From the NCBI GenBank assembly GCA_002509485.1, contig DAWO01000097.1, positions 18,128-25,515 of the forward strand: a stretch of 7,388 bases of DNA, in the 5' to 3' direction. This DNA is from Methanolinea sp. UBA477 (lineage in GTDB: Archaea; Halobacteriota; Methanomicrobia; Methanomicrobiales; Methanospirillaceae). Position numbers and translations under genes: made by a program. Of this stretch, positions 1 through 5,800 are shown piece by piece (the first letter of the stretch is position 1; each line of letters starts with the position of its first letter). Below the pieces are notes generated by a model. The model did not search any database and had not been told where the DNA came from. It saw nothing but the letters and a program-made list of their open reading frames with translations.

Positions 1-1
1 A

Positions 2-109
2 AAATCCACCATCGTGCTGTTCGCCCCGGGATACCTGACAGTATACATACCGCAATGGCAAAAAAAGTTCTCTCTTGCCGGATCGTATCCCGATCATTTC
101 CCCAGCTAA
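2..109 (+). CDS. Possible C-terminal end of an unidentified protein (partial, left edge)
   Basis: An open frame enters from the left edge and ends at a TAA at 107-109, giving 35 residues: a hydrophobic stretch (TIVLFAPGYLTVYIP) followed by a polar tail ending in PDHFPS. Many codons in its first half end in G or C (atc gtg ctg ttc gcc ccg), as in the sure genes of this window, and the other two plus frames are closed early or look less natural. The fragment is too short to recognise a family. It could equally be non-coding sequence that happens to be open, since the coding signal weakens after about codon 22. No function is proposed. Confidence 0.3.
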   Translation, partial: KSTIVLFAPGYLTVYIPQWQKKFSLAGSYPDHFPS

Positions 110-203
110 GGCCGGTTATAGAATTTTGACGACTCTCTCCTGTCGCACAACCGTTTTCGGGTTAGACGGGCATGGCCGGGTTTCCTGTCGCTTTGAACCG
201 GCC
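110..203. repeat. 8-bp inverted repeat in the left intergenic stretch
   Basis: GGCCGGTT at 110-117 is the exact reverse complement of AACCGGCC at 196-203, with 78 bases between. The same stretch contains a 9-bp direct repeat, TCCTGTCGC, at 138-146 and 183-191. It lies between the stop of the possible left-edge gene and the stop of the minus-strand gene ending at 214. The arms could pair in a transcript from either side. A match of this size could also arise by chance, and no U-tract follows either arm. Confidence 0.25.
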
Positions 204-213
204 TCTCTCTGGT

Positions 214-960
214 TTAGTATCGCCCCAGACCATAGACCGAGGTGCCTTCACCCGTGGTCCAACCGGAGAACGGGCCGATCAGTGTGAGATGGACCCTGTC
301 GTGGTACGAATTCCCGCTCCATCCTCCCAGCCACCACGTGTTTTCCCCTTCCATTTCAATCTGGATAGAAAGTCTGGTATCATCCGATGCTCCAAAATCT
401 GCATAGACAGGCACGGTATACGTATAGCATGTGACAGGCACGTTATCCGGGTGCGGGAATGTGCAGGGGACTTGTGTGGTGTTTGTTCTCGGTCCAGGGA
501 CCGGTCCTGTGCCTCCAGGAGATATTGTCTCGACAGCTGATTCGGAATCGACCCGGACCACCAGGGCTACAGGGGTCGGGCGGTTCACAGGCACCTCGGT
601 TTGATCTGACTCCCCGTCTGCCGTCAGTGGTGTAACGGGAGTAGAGGCGATGATCTGCGGTGCAGATATCTTCAAAAAGATGCCATCGAGGGTTGGAATA
701 ATCGTCAGGTTCCAGTCATCCGGGACCCACGTCATCTGCCCCGATTCAATGGCATCGACTATCAGGGACGATTCATTCATCGATCCGATCGGGACAATGA
801 TAACAGGATTATTTACCGGCCCGGTTGACTCGATCTGTACCGTGTATCTGTACGAATGAGTCATGGATTCCTGCCTGATACGATTGGATTCGTAGTATAC
901 CAGGGCTGCTGAAATCACCACGATGACCAGTATCAGTGAGATTATCGCCTTTTTATCCAT
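214..960 (-). CDS. Membrane-anchored extracellular protein of unknown function
   Basis: This 248-aa protein is not one I recognise. It begins with ATG, two lysines and one strong hydrophobic segment (about residues 5-23), with no signal-peptidase site or lipobox that I can see, so it is probably an N-terminal anchor with the rest outside the cell. Residues 35-105 look like a beta-rich domain (alternating YRYTVQI, PVIIVPIG, LTIIP and FLKISA strands). Residues about 106-165 form a Pro/Thr/Gly-rich, low-complexity linker. The C-terminal part has two closely spaced cysteines that may form a disulfide, a Trp/Gly-rich WWLGGW motif and a glycine-rich tail ending in GLGRY. Several N-x-S/T sequons (NES, NLT, NTT) would suit archaeal N-glycosylation. 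It faces away from the 5'-nucleotidase-family gene across a 317-bp gap. Only a weak GGAAAG stands before the start. A surface or envelope role is inferred from topology alone. Confidence 0.75.
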   Translation of the reverse strand: MDKKAIISLILVIVVISAALVYYESNRIRQESMTHSYRYTVQIESTGPVNNPVIIVPIGSMNESSLIVDAIESGQMTWVPDDWNLTIIPTLDGIFLKISAPQIIASTPVTPLTADGESDQTEVPVNRPTPVALVVRVDSESAVETISPGGTGPVPGPRTNTTQVPCTFPHPDNVPVTCYTYTVPVYADFGASDDTRLSIQIEMEGENTWWLGGWSGNSYHDRVHLTLIGPFSGWTTGEGTSVYGLGRY

Positions 961-1006
961 ATCTTTCCAGGTCTATTCTCATTGGAATTACTGATTAAGC
1001 TGACGC

Positions 1007-1156
1007 ATGATGGGAAGAGAACAGTCTGCAGGGCTGATGGAGAAATTATGGAACCTGTATGGCCAGATCGAGAAACATCAACACGGCCTTCGAATACAAC
1101 TCCGGAAACTGGTAGGCGATGCCGTGACCTCCCCCCGGGATCCGTACCAGCCATGA
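1007..1156 (+). CDS. Possible small protein of 49 aa
   Basis: An ATG-initiated frame (ATG at 1007, again at 1010 and 1037) runs to TGA at 1154-1156 in a stretch otherwise without a gene. From the third ATG the product begins MEKLWNLYGQIEKHQHGLR and continues with a regularly spaced hydrophobic pattern (L, W, L, Y, I, L, I, L, L, V) suggesting an amphipathic helix of about 30 residues, then a polar Pro-rich end (SPRDPYQP). Codon choice resembles the neighbouring genes. No good Shine-Dalgarno or TATA box is visible, and the family is unknown. It could be a genuine short cytosolic protein or a chance open frame. Confidence 0.35.
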   Translation: MMGREQSAGLMEKLWNLYGQIEKHQHGLRIQLRKLVGDAVTSPRDPYQP

Positions 1157-1197
1157 AGCAGGGATGCGTTTTCCCTGACGTTGCACCGGGGTGACGA

Positions 1198-1211
1198 CGG
1201 CCTGCAGGCCG
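1198..1211. promoter_or_regulatory. 14-bp perfect GC-rich palindrome upstream of the nucleotidase-family gene
   Basis: CGGCCTGCAGGCCG is a perfect palindrome located 66 bp before the GTG start at 1278. It could be an operator for a dimeric regulator. About half a palindrome of this length is expected by chance in a window of this size, so position is the main argument for it. Confidence 0.25.
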
Positions 1212-1277
1212 AGGCGGGAGAGTGCTCCCCGGTCTGTTTCGAAAGTGCTATCTTTGCCGGGCTGAACAGATATCTTC

Positions 1278-2894
1278 GTGAACTATCGTTCTATCCTTCT
1301 TGCTGTTCTCTTCGTATCAATTGTAGCCGCGGGTCTCATGCTCTTCTGGCAGGCACCCTCTTCCGGGGACGAGCCGGTGTCCATCGCAATCGTCACCACA
1401 TCTGATCTCCAGAGCAGGCTTTTGCCATTCAAAAATGAGACCGGGTCCCCTGTCGGCGGCATCGGAAAAATAGCGGCAGTAAGGGAAACAATCGAAGAAG
1501 AATCCGACATCACGCTCCTGATCTCTTCGGGAGACGAGATGTTCGGCTCGTTCTATACCATGTATTCGGGTCGCCCGGAGATGGAAGCAATGACCGCTGC
1601 CGGCTATGATGTGGCATGCCCCGGACACCACGAATTTGATTATGGAAGAGATCTGTATCTTGAGGCTGCTGGGTTTGCAGGTTTTCCCATCGTCTGCTCG
1701 AATGTATTCTTCGAAGATCCATCCCCTGGCCGGGCTATCAGGGAATCGGCGATGTTTGAAGAGTCGGGAGTAAAAATCGGTGTATTCGGCCTGATGACAC
1801 CTGATCTTTCCCGGTTGTCGAGCCCCGGAGAGGGAGTTCGTGTCGATCCCGACATCACCGGGATCGCGGGTGATATGTCTGAAAAACTCCATTCCGACGG
1901 AGCAGACCTGGTGATCGCGGTCACCCAGACCGGGATCGAGGCCGGCCGCCGGATCGCGGAGACTGTCCCTGGCATCGACCTGATCATCTGCGGACTCGAC
2001 AACGGGCGCGTATACGAGACGGTCATGGGCCCGGATAACCAGGAGACCATCATCGTCCAGAACGGACTGCAGGGGGAAGGGCTGGGAGTTCTCTGTTTCA
2101 CCTACGTGGGAGATGGAATACGGGATCCGGTATTTGGCCAGGTCTGGCTTGATAACACCATCCCGGCGGATCCTGCGGTGGAAAGCATCATCGGCCCCTA
2201 TCTTGTAGACTACACTGAGAGACTTTCCCAGCCCATCGGAGAGATAACCCGTCCGCTTGATACCAGGAAGTCGACAGTCCGGACCGGGGAGGCCGCTGCC
2301 GGGAACCTGATTACCGATGCCTGGCAGGCCTGGTTCCCGGAAAGCAGGATTGCATTCTTCAATGGAGGAGGGATCAGGGGCGATACCATCTATCCTCCCG
2401 GTGATATCGATCACCGCACCATCAGCGAGGTACTGCCCTTCAATGATGAGATCGTTGTTATCCAGATGAAAGGAATTGATATCCGCCAGGTCCTGGAGTG
2501 TTCCGCTTCGGCACTGGGACCGGAGTATGAAGGAATCGGGACAGGCGGTTTTCTCCAGGTATCGGGCCTGCACTACGAAATTGGAATCAATGAAACGCCG
2601 TATTCGGCAGTCTACAACGGAATCGAGCTGATTGCGGTGAAGAATGCCGGATCGAGAGTCAGGAATGTGACCGTGGAGGAACCCGATGGTTCTTTTAGCC
2701 CGCTCGATGACGAAGAGACCTACACGGTCCTCGTCAATGCCTGGCTTGCAGGTGGCGGAGACGGATACTGGATCTTTTCTGCCGCTGAAGAAAGGAATGA
2801 TACCGGAGTATATGACATCGATCCGGTACTGGAATACATACTGGAGAACAGCCCACTGTCGCCAGTTGTTGAAGGAAGGATCAAGATCCACTGA
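1278..2894 (+). CDS. 5'-nucleotidase/UshA-family metallophosphoesterase-like protein with degraded metal site, membrane-anchored
   Basis: This 538-aa protein has both domains of the periplasmic 5'-nucleotidase family, which normally removes phosphate from nucleotides outside the membrane. Residues 5-24 are a hydrophobic anchor. The GTG start is the first possible codon after an in-frame TGA at 1263, and no Shine-Dalgarno is visible. The metallophosphatase domain (about 34-290) keeps D43 and D86 (SSGDEMFGS) and the catalytic-type H118 (GHHEFDYG). Other family metal ligands are changed: D-x-H reads D43-L-Q45, the Asn of GNHEFD is H117, the His of T-H-x-G is Q217, and GGHSH/GGHSQ reads CGLDN (238-242). 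The C-terminal substrate domain (about 315-535) is well kept: GNLITDA 342-348, NGGGIR 362-367, VLPFND 385-390, GGFLQVSG 423-430 and GGDGYWIF 493-500. Fold assignment is secure. Catalytic activity is doubtful. It may be a pseudoenzyme, a nucleotide-binding surface protein, or an enzyme with an altered metal centre. Confidence 0.93.
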   Translation: MNYRSILLAVLFVSIVAAGLMLFWQAPSSGDEPVSIAIVTTSDLQSRLLPFKNETGSPVGGIGKIAAVRETIEEESDITLLISSGDEMFGSFYTMYSGRPEMEAMTAAGYDVACPGHHEFDYGRDLYLEAAGFAGFPIVCSNVFFEDPSPGRAIRESAMFEESGVKIGVFGLMTPDLSRLSSPGEGVRVDPDITGIAGDMSEKLHSDGADLVIAVTQTGIEAGRRIAETVPGIDLIICGLDNGRVYETVMGPDNQETIIVQNGLQGEGLGVLCFTYVGDGIRDPVFGQVWLDNTIPADPAVESIIGPYLVDYTERLSQPIGEITRPLDTRKSTVRTGEAAAGNLITDAWQAWFPESRIAFFNGGGIRGDTIYPPGDIDHRTISEVLPFNDEIVVIQMKGIDIRQVLECSASALGPEYEGIGTGGFLQVSGLHYEIGINETPYSAVYNGIELIAVKNAGSRVRNVTVEEPDGSFSPLDDEETYTVLVNAWLAGGGDGYWIFSAAEERNDTGVYDIDPVLEYILENSPLSPVVEGRIKIH

Positions 2895-2947
2895 TTCACC
2901 TGGCACCGTGGAATGGACCATCCCTGATTATTCATCTCCTTCACCGC

Positions 2948-2976
2948 TTTTTTAGGGTTGTTCCTGATCAGGGAAC
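2948..2976 (+). terminator. Candidate U-tract terminator after the nucleotidase-family gene
   Basis: A run of six T (2948-2953) lies 54 bases after the stop at 2894, which suits factor-independent archaeal termination at U-rich tracts. It is followed by a short imperfect palindrome with arms GTTCC (2960-2964) and GGAAC (2972-2976). The hairpin lies after the U-tract, so it is not a bacterial-type terminator. Only one U-tract is present, so this is tentative. Confidence 0.3.
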
Positions 2977-3030
2977 ACAGCCGACCAGGCGGTTGATCTA
3001 TCCGGTCCGGATATCGGAAGACTCCGGCGT

Positions 3031-3054
3031 CCTGATCCTCTGAAAAGAGGCAGG
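3031..3054 (+). ncRNA. Hairpin with a GAAA tetraloop in a 335-bp gene-free gap
   Basis: On the plus strand CCTG (3031-3034) pairs with CAGG (3051-3054), and CCTCT (3037-3041) pairs with AGAGG (3046-3050), enclosing a GAAA (GNRA-type) loop at 3042-3045 with a two-base AT bulge on the 5' side. Nine base pairs capped by a stable tetraloop look like an RNA element rather than a DNA operator. It sits between the nucleotidase-family gene and the broken DUF3795-like gene, 176 bases before that gene's ATG. I see no match to a riboswitch class I know, and no convincing C/D-box or H/ACA pattern. Apart from the U-tract, this hairpin and a weak TATA element near 3196, the gap 2895-3229 shows no supportable gene. 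Confidence 0.3.
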
Positions 3055-3195
3055 TCAGATGAGAAATTCCCGGATTACCAGGACTGTTTTTCATGAATGC
3101 CCCTCTGTTTCATCTCTCTCACCGCCAGGCGAAGCCCATCTCGTCTCTCATCAATTTCAGGACAGAAGGCTCCGGCCTTTCGGGCGGAAGGGTGT

Positions 3196-3203
3196 GGTTA
3201 TAC
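3196..3203 (+). promoter_or_regulatory. Weak TATA-like element before the DUF3795-like gene
   Basis: GGTTATAC is centred about 30 bp before the ATG at 3230, the spacing expected for a leaderless or nearly leaderless archaeal transcript. A GGAGG at 3210-3214 lies 15 bases before the ATG, rather far for a ribosome binding site. Both signals are weak. Confidence 0.3.
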
Positions 3204-3229
3204 CTGCATGGAGGCAACACGATCTCTCT

Positions 3230-3482
3230 ATGAATTCCAGGATCGGTGTCTGCGGGATTGGATGTGAAGTCTGCCCGCGTATGACCCGGGGGGATAGTGT
3301 CCCAACGGTGAAACGGGGGTGTTCCCAGGAACTCTCCGGTATGCGCCATTGCCGACTGTGCATTCAGGAGAGGTGTGTGTACATGCTTTTCCTGCTCCGG
3401 GTTCCCATGCGAACTGACGGGGAACGGCCCAATATCACCTGGATTCTGTAGGTATATTGCCGGAAAGGATCCAGGCGGATGA
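3230..3482 (+). pseudogene. Cysteine-rich DUF3795-like protein, broken by two frameshifts
   Basis: The start (ATG 3230) encodes RIGVCGIGCEVCPRM, a C-x3-C-x2-C-P motif typical of small cysteine-rich DUF3795-type proteins of archaea and clostridia. These proteins probably bind metal, and their role is unknown. The frame then loses sense. The expected continuation CPNGETG is found one frame away at 3298-3318. The rest, VPRNSPVCAIADCAF, then TCFSCSGFPCELTG and PGFCRYIAGKDPGG, is found in the third frame up to TGA at 3480-3482. Joining the three pieces gives about 84 residues with an ordered cysteine pattern and no other damage. Two single-base losses, near 3297 and near 3319, would explain this. 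The second could be a lost T in a TGT codon next to a G-run. Read without correction, the first frame ends at a TAG at 3449-3451 with a product of 73 residues that lacks most of the conserved half. Recent inactivation is most likely. Sequencing error is the main alternative. Confidence 0.75.
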
Positions 3483-3556
3483 ATCTTTCACATCATGCAT
3501 CCCATCATGAATTTTGGATTCGGGCGGAATGCGATCGCACGTCTCGGGCCCGTTGT

Positions 3557-4477
3557 TCAGGCAGTCCCTAACAGGACCGCCATGTAGGCTAAGTAGGCAA
3601 TAATGAGGGCTGTAGCCCAGATACGCCCCTTCTTCTCGTCCATGAGAAGCGGAGGAATCACGGCAAGAGAAAATGCAAGAAGGACAAGTGATCCTGATGC
3701 CAGGGGAATAGGGATCGGAACAAACAGTGAGCATACCCCGGGAATGAACAGGAGATTGAATATATTGCTGCCAAGCAGATTTCCGATCGAGATCCCGGGA
3801 CTTCCCTTGAGTCCTGCTACGATCGAGGTGACCAGCTCGGGAAAGGACGTCCCGACTGCAACCATGGTGAAACCCACCACGAACGGAGGAATTCCAAACA
3901 TCCCTGCCAGTTCCACCGCTGCGGTGAGAAGGAGGTGAGACCCGATGATAATCATTGCAAGACCTGTAATTGTCAGCAGCAACGGGTAATTGCCAGTCTT
4001 TTCCCGGGGACAATCTTCATCAAACCCCGATCTCCAGAAAGATGCCAGCACTATCCCGAAGACTGCCAGGAAAACAAGTCCTGAAGCAAGGTCAAGGATT
4101 CCCCTCGCTGCGAGCAGGAGATATGTGAGGGTGGCGAGGAGCATCAGCATGCTGTACCGGAGCTCCGGCCCCCGTTGCTTGATAACCAGGCTGGGCCGGA
4201 TCAGGACAGCAAGTGCAAATACGAGCCCGATGTTTGCTATGCAGCTCCCGACGATGTTTCCGATCCCGATCTCGGAAAAACCGGAGAAGAAGGCTTCACC
4301 GCTCACCACGAGTTCGGGAAGAGAGGTACCGAAGGCTATCACGGTCAGGCCTATGGTCATGGGTGAGATACCCAGTTTCAGTGCAAGACCCTCCGCACCA
4401 TCCACCGTGTAGTCCGCACCTTTTGCCAGGAGTACGATCCCTGCAGCAAGGATCACAAATGATATCAGAATTTTCAA
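3557..4477 (-). CDS. Calcium/sodium antiporter, CaCA family (YrbG/NCX_Mj type)
   Basis: This 306-aa integral membrane protein exchanges Na+ (or H+) for Ca2+ across the cell membrane. It carries the two inverted alpha-repeats of the family. The first has GTSLPEL (50-56) and GNIVGSCIAN (73-82). The second has VAVGTSFPELVTS (206-218) and GNLLGSNIFN (232-241). E55 and E214 correspond, with an offset of one, to the ion-binding E54 and E213 that I recall for the Methanocaldococcus NCX_Mj structure. N82 and N241 would match N81 and D240, so the last ligand is Asn here, as in many bacterial homologues. About ten membrane helices can be drawn, with a polar loop near 149-164. Length is normal for the family. 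The start is TTG at 4477: an in-frame TAA lies upstream and no ATG is available, and a GGGAGGG sits just before it at unusually short spacing. It diverges from corA. Confidence 0.93.
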   Translation of the reverse strand: MKILISFVILAAGIVLLAKGADYTVDGAEGLALKLGISPMTIGLTVIAFGTSLPELVVSGEAFFSGFSEIGIGNIVGSCIANIGLVFALAVLIRPSLVIKQRGPELRYSMLMLLATLTYLLLAARGILDLASGLVFLAVFGIVLASFWRSGFDEDCPREKTGNYPLLLTITGLAMIIIGSHLLLTAAVELAGMFGIPPFVVGFTMVAVGTSFPELVTSIVAGLKGSPGISIGNLLGSNIFNLLFIPGVCSLFVPIPIPLASGSLVLLAFSLAVIPPLLMDEKKGRIWATALIIAYLAYMAVLLGTA

Positions 4478-4497
4478 AACCCTCCCGTACCTGATGA

Positions 4498-4518
4498 AAC
4501 GGTATAATCTGTACCGTT
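4498..4518. promoter_or_regulatory. Inverted repeat in the divergent antiporter/corA promoter region
   Basis: AACGGTA (4498-4504) and TACCGTT (4512-4518) form a perfect 7-bp inverted repeat with a 7-base AT-rich spacer, 21 bp before the antiporter start. A third half-site, TACCG, lies at 4547-4551. On the minus strand the repeat overlaps a TATA-like GATTATACC placed about 27 bp from the TTG start. A dimeric regulator bound here could block antiporter transcription and influence corA. The operator role is inferred from position and symmetry. Confidence 0.45.
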
Positions 4519-4531
4519 ACGATGGATCCCC

Positions 4532-4549
4532 GTATTTTAAAAATAATAC
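4532..4549. promoter_or_regulatory. AT-rich TATA-type promoter box, near-palindromic, possibly bidirectional
   Basis: GTATTTTAAAAATAATAC is the strongest AT-rich box in the window, flanked by GTATT and AATAC arms. On the plus strand it would start transcription near 4565, giving a corA leader of about 90 bases. On the minus strand it could serve the antiporter with a leader of about 35 bases. It lies inside the longer corA reading frame that starts at 4522, which is one reason to prefer the later start. Confidence 0.5.
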
Positions 4550-4582
4550 CGGTGCGTCACGGGCCTTTTCGAATCCCCAAAG

Positions 4583-4601
4583 GATCAAAAAACGATCAAA
4601 A
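4583..4601 (+). repeat. Helically phased direct repeat in the corA leader
   Basis: GATCAAAA occurs at 4583-4590 and again at 4594-4601, exactly 11 bp apart, about one turn of the DNA helix. It lies between the AT-rich box and the preferred corA start. It might be a regulator site or only a short slipped duplication. Confidence 0.3.
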
Positions 4602-4653
4602 GAGTTATCTCCGCTCCAGAGATACCGGGAGATTACGGGTAGGTTTGCGACAG

Positions 4654-5715
4654 ATGGCCAGACATAGGAGAAAGATCTCAAGGAAACCAGGCCTTCCCCC
4701 CGGTACCCTTGCACCGGAAGGCATAGCAGGCAAAACGCCTGTCAGGATTACCGTGCTCGACTACGATGCAGCCCGGTTCCTGGAGAAGGAGCTGGCTGTG
4801 ACAGAGGATATCATTCCTTTCCGGGATACCGACTCGGTGACATGGATAAATATCGACGGCCTCGGGAATACTGCAGTCATCGAGAAAGTCGGCCGTATTT
4901 TTGAGATCCATCCTCTCATTCTCGAGGATATCCTCAATACCAGTCAGCGGCCGAAGATGGAAGATCTTGACCGGTACCTCTATGTCCACCTGAAGATGCT
5001 GCAATACAGGGAGGAAGACGGGGAGATCGGGATAGAACACGTAAGCATGCTGGTCGGAACACGGTTCCTCATCTCGTTCCAGGAGAAGAGTGGCGATGTC
5101 CTGGAGCCTGTCAGGGACAGGATACGAAAAAACGGCCGGATACGAAGGTTCGGGCCGGACTACCTTGCATACGCGATAATAGATGTTATCGTGGATAATT
5201 ATTTCCTGGTCATGGAGCACCTCGAGGAGAAAGTCGAGACCCTTGAAGAAGAACTTGTGCAGAATTCCGGCCCTGAATCGCTTGAGCGGCTCAATCGTCT
5301 CAAAAAGGATCTGATTTACCTCAGAAAATCCGTATGGCCTCTCCGGGAAGTCATTTCAGGCCTCGAGCGTATCGAACCCCCGCTGGTGGAGCAGTCGACT
5401 TCGATTTACCTGAAGGACGTGTATGACCATGTCATTCAGGTCATCGACACACTTGAGATATTGAGAGATATGGTCTCCGGAATGATCGATATCTACCTCT
5501 CCGGCCTAAGCTACCGGGGAAACGAGATAATGAAGGTCCTTACTCTTATCGCGACAATCTTCATACCCTTAACATTTGTCGTCGGCGTGTATGGAATGAA
5601 CTTTCACAATATGCCTGAATTACGCTGGGAATATGGTTACTACACGGTATGGATGATAATGACTGCCATCGTCATTGTTATGGTGACATATTTCCGGAAA
5701 AAAAAGTGGATATAA
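4654..5715 (+). CDS. corA: Magnesium/divalent cation channel CorA
   Basis: CorA is a homopentameric membrane channel that takes up Mg2+ (in some members Co2+ or Ni2+) and is gated by intracellular Mg2+. From ATG 4654 the protein has 353 residues: a basic N-terminus (MARHRRKISRK), the GLPPGTL motif common near CorA starts, and a soluble alpha/beta domain (SVTWINIDGLG, IHPLILEDILNTSQRPK). A long helical stalk includes a coiled coil near residues 188-240. Two C-terminal membrane helices flank the signature YGMNFHNMPEL, with GMN at 314-316, and the basic end RKKKWI follows. Length and GMN position are nearly those of Thermotoga CorA (351 aa, GMN 312-314), which supports this start. A GGTAGGT lies 9 bases before it. 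The frame is also open from ATG 4522, adding 44 basic residues without family resemblance and spanning the probable promoter. It diverges from the antiporter gene, consistent with joint control of divalent cations. Confidence 0.95.
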   Translation: MARHRRKISRKPGLPPGTLAPEGIAGKTPVRITVLDYDAARFLEKELAVTEDIIPFRDTDSVTWINIDGLGNTAVIEKVGRIFEIHPLILEDILNTSQRPKMEDLDRYLYVHLKMLQYREEDGEIGIEHVSMLVGTRFLISFQEKSGDVLEPVRDRIRKNGRIRRFGPDYLAYAIIDVIVDNYFLVMEHLEEKVETLEEELVQNSGPESLERLNRLKKDLIYLRKSVWPLREVISGLERIEPPLVEQSTSIYLKDVYDHVIQVIDTLEILRDMVSGMIDIYLSGLSYRGNEIMKVLTLIATIFIPLTFVVGVYGMNFHNMPELRWEYGYYTVWMIMTAIVIVMVTYFRKKKWI

Positions 5716-5741
5716 GCCTCATAACATTTTGTTGGTCTCCT

Positions 5742-5780
5742 CTTCCGGCATCAAATTGAAAAATTCCTTTTAACCGGAAG
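5742..5780. promoter_or_regulatory. Promoter region of the PrsW-family gene with a flanking inverted repeat
   Basis: CTTCCGG (5742-5748) and CCGGAAG (5774-5780) are perfect inverted repeats around a 25-base AT-rich core. The core ends in a TATA-like TTTTAA (5768-5773), about 30 bp before the ATG at 5801. The right arm touches the TATA-like box, so a bound regulator could hinder transcription. In a transcript reading through from corA the same arms could form a stem, so a role at the corA 3' end is the alternative. Confidence 0.35.
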
Positions 5781-5800
5781 TTCCAATACCAGGTAGGTTC

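Noticed and set aside
1317..2921. A 534-codon open frame on the minus strand, antisense to the nucleotidase-family gene
   Set aside because: It mirrors a strongly supported plus-strand gene almost end to end. Its translation has no recognisable motifs and an implausible Arg/Asp/Gly/Ser-rich composition. Long antisense frames are common where the sense gene avoids the codons that would give antisense stops.
2720..3094. A minus-strand 124-codon frame starting MKNSPGNPG near the nucleotidase-family 3' end
   Set aside because: Much of it is antisense to the nucleotidase-family gene, its codon use is poor, it has no motif, and it spans the U-tract and hairpin region.
3059..3229. In-frame extension upstream of the DUF3795-like ATG at 3230
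   Set aside because: The 57 extra codons have unusual composition and no family similarity. The conserved start of this protein type lies just before the first cysteine motif, as at 3230.
3530..3539. TGCGATCGCA palindrome containing the cyanobacterial HIP1 core GCGATCGC
   Set aside because: I noticed only this copy, and an abundant iterated element would recur. It is most likely chance.
3435..4013. Minus-strand 192-codon frame overlapping the antiporter 3' half
   Set aside because: It is an out-of-frame shadow of the antiporter, whose alpha-repeat motifs fix the real frame.
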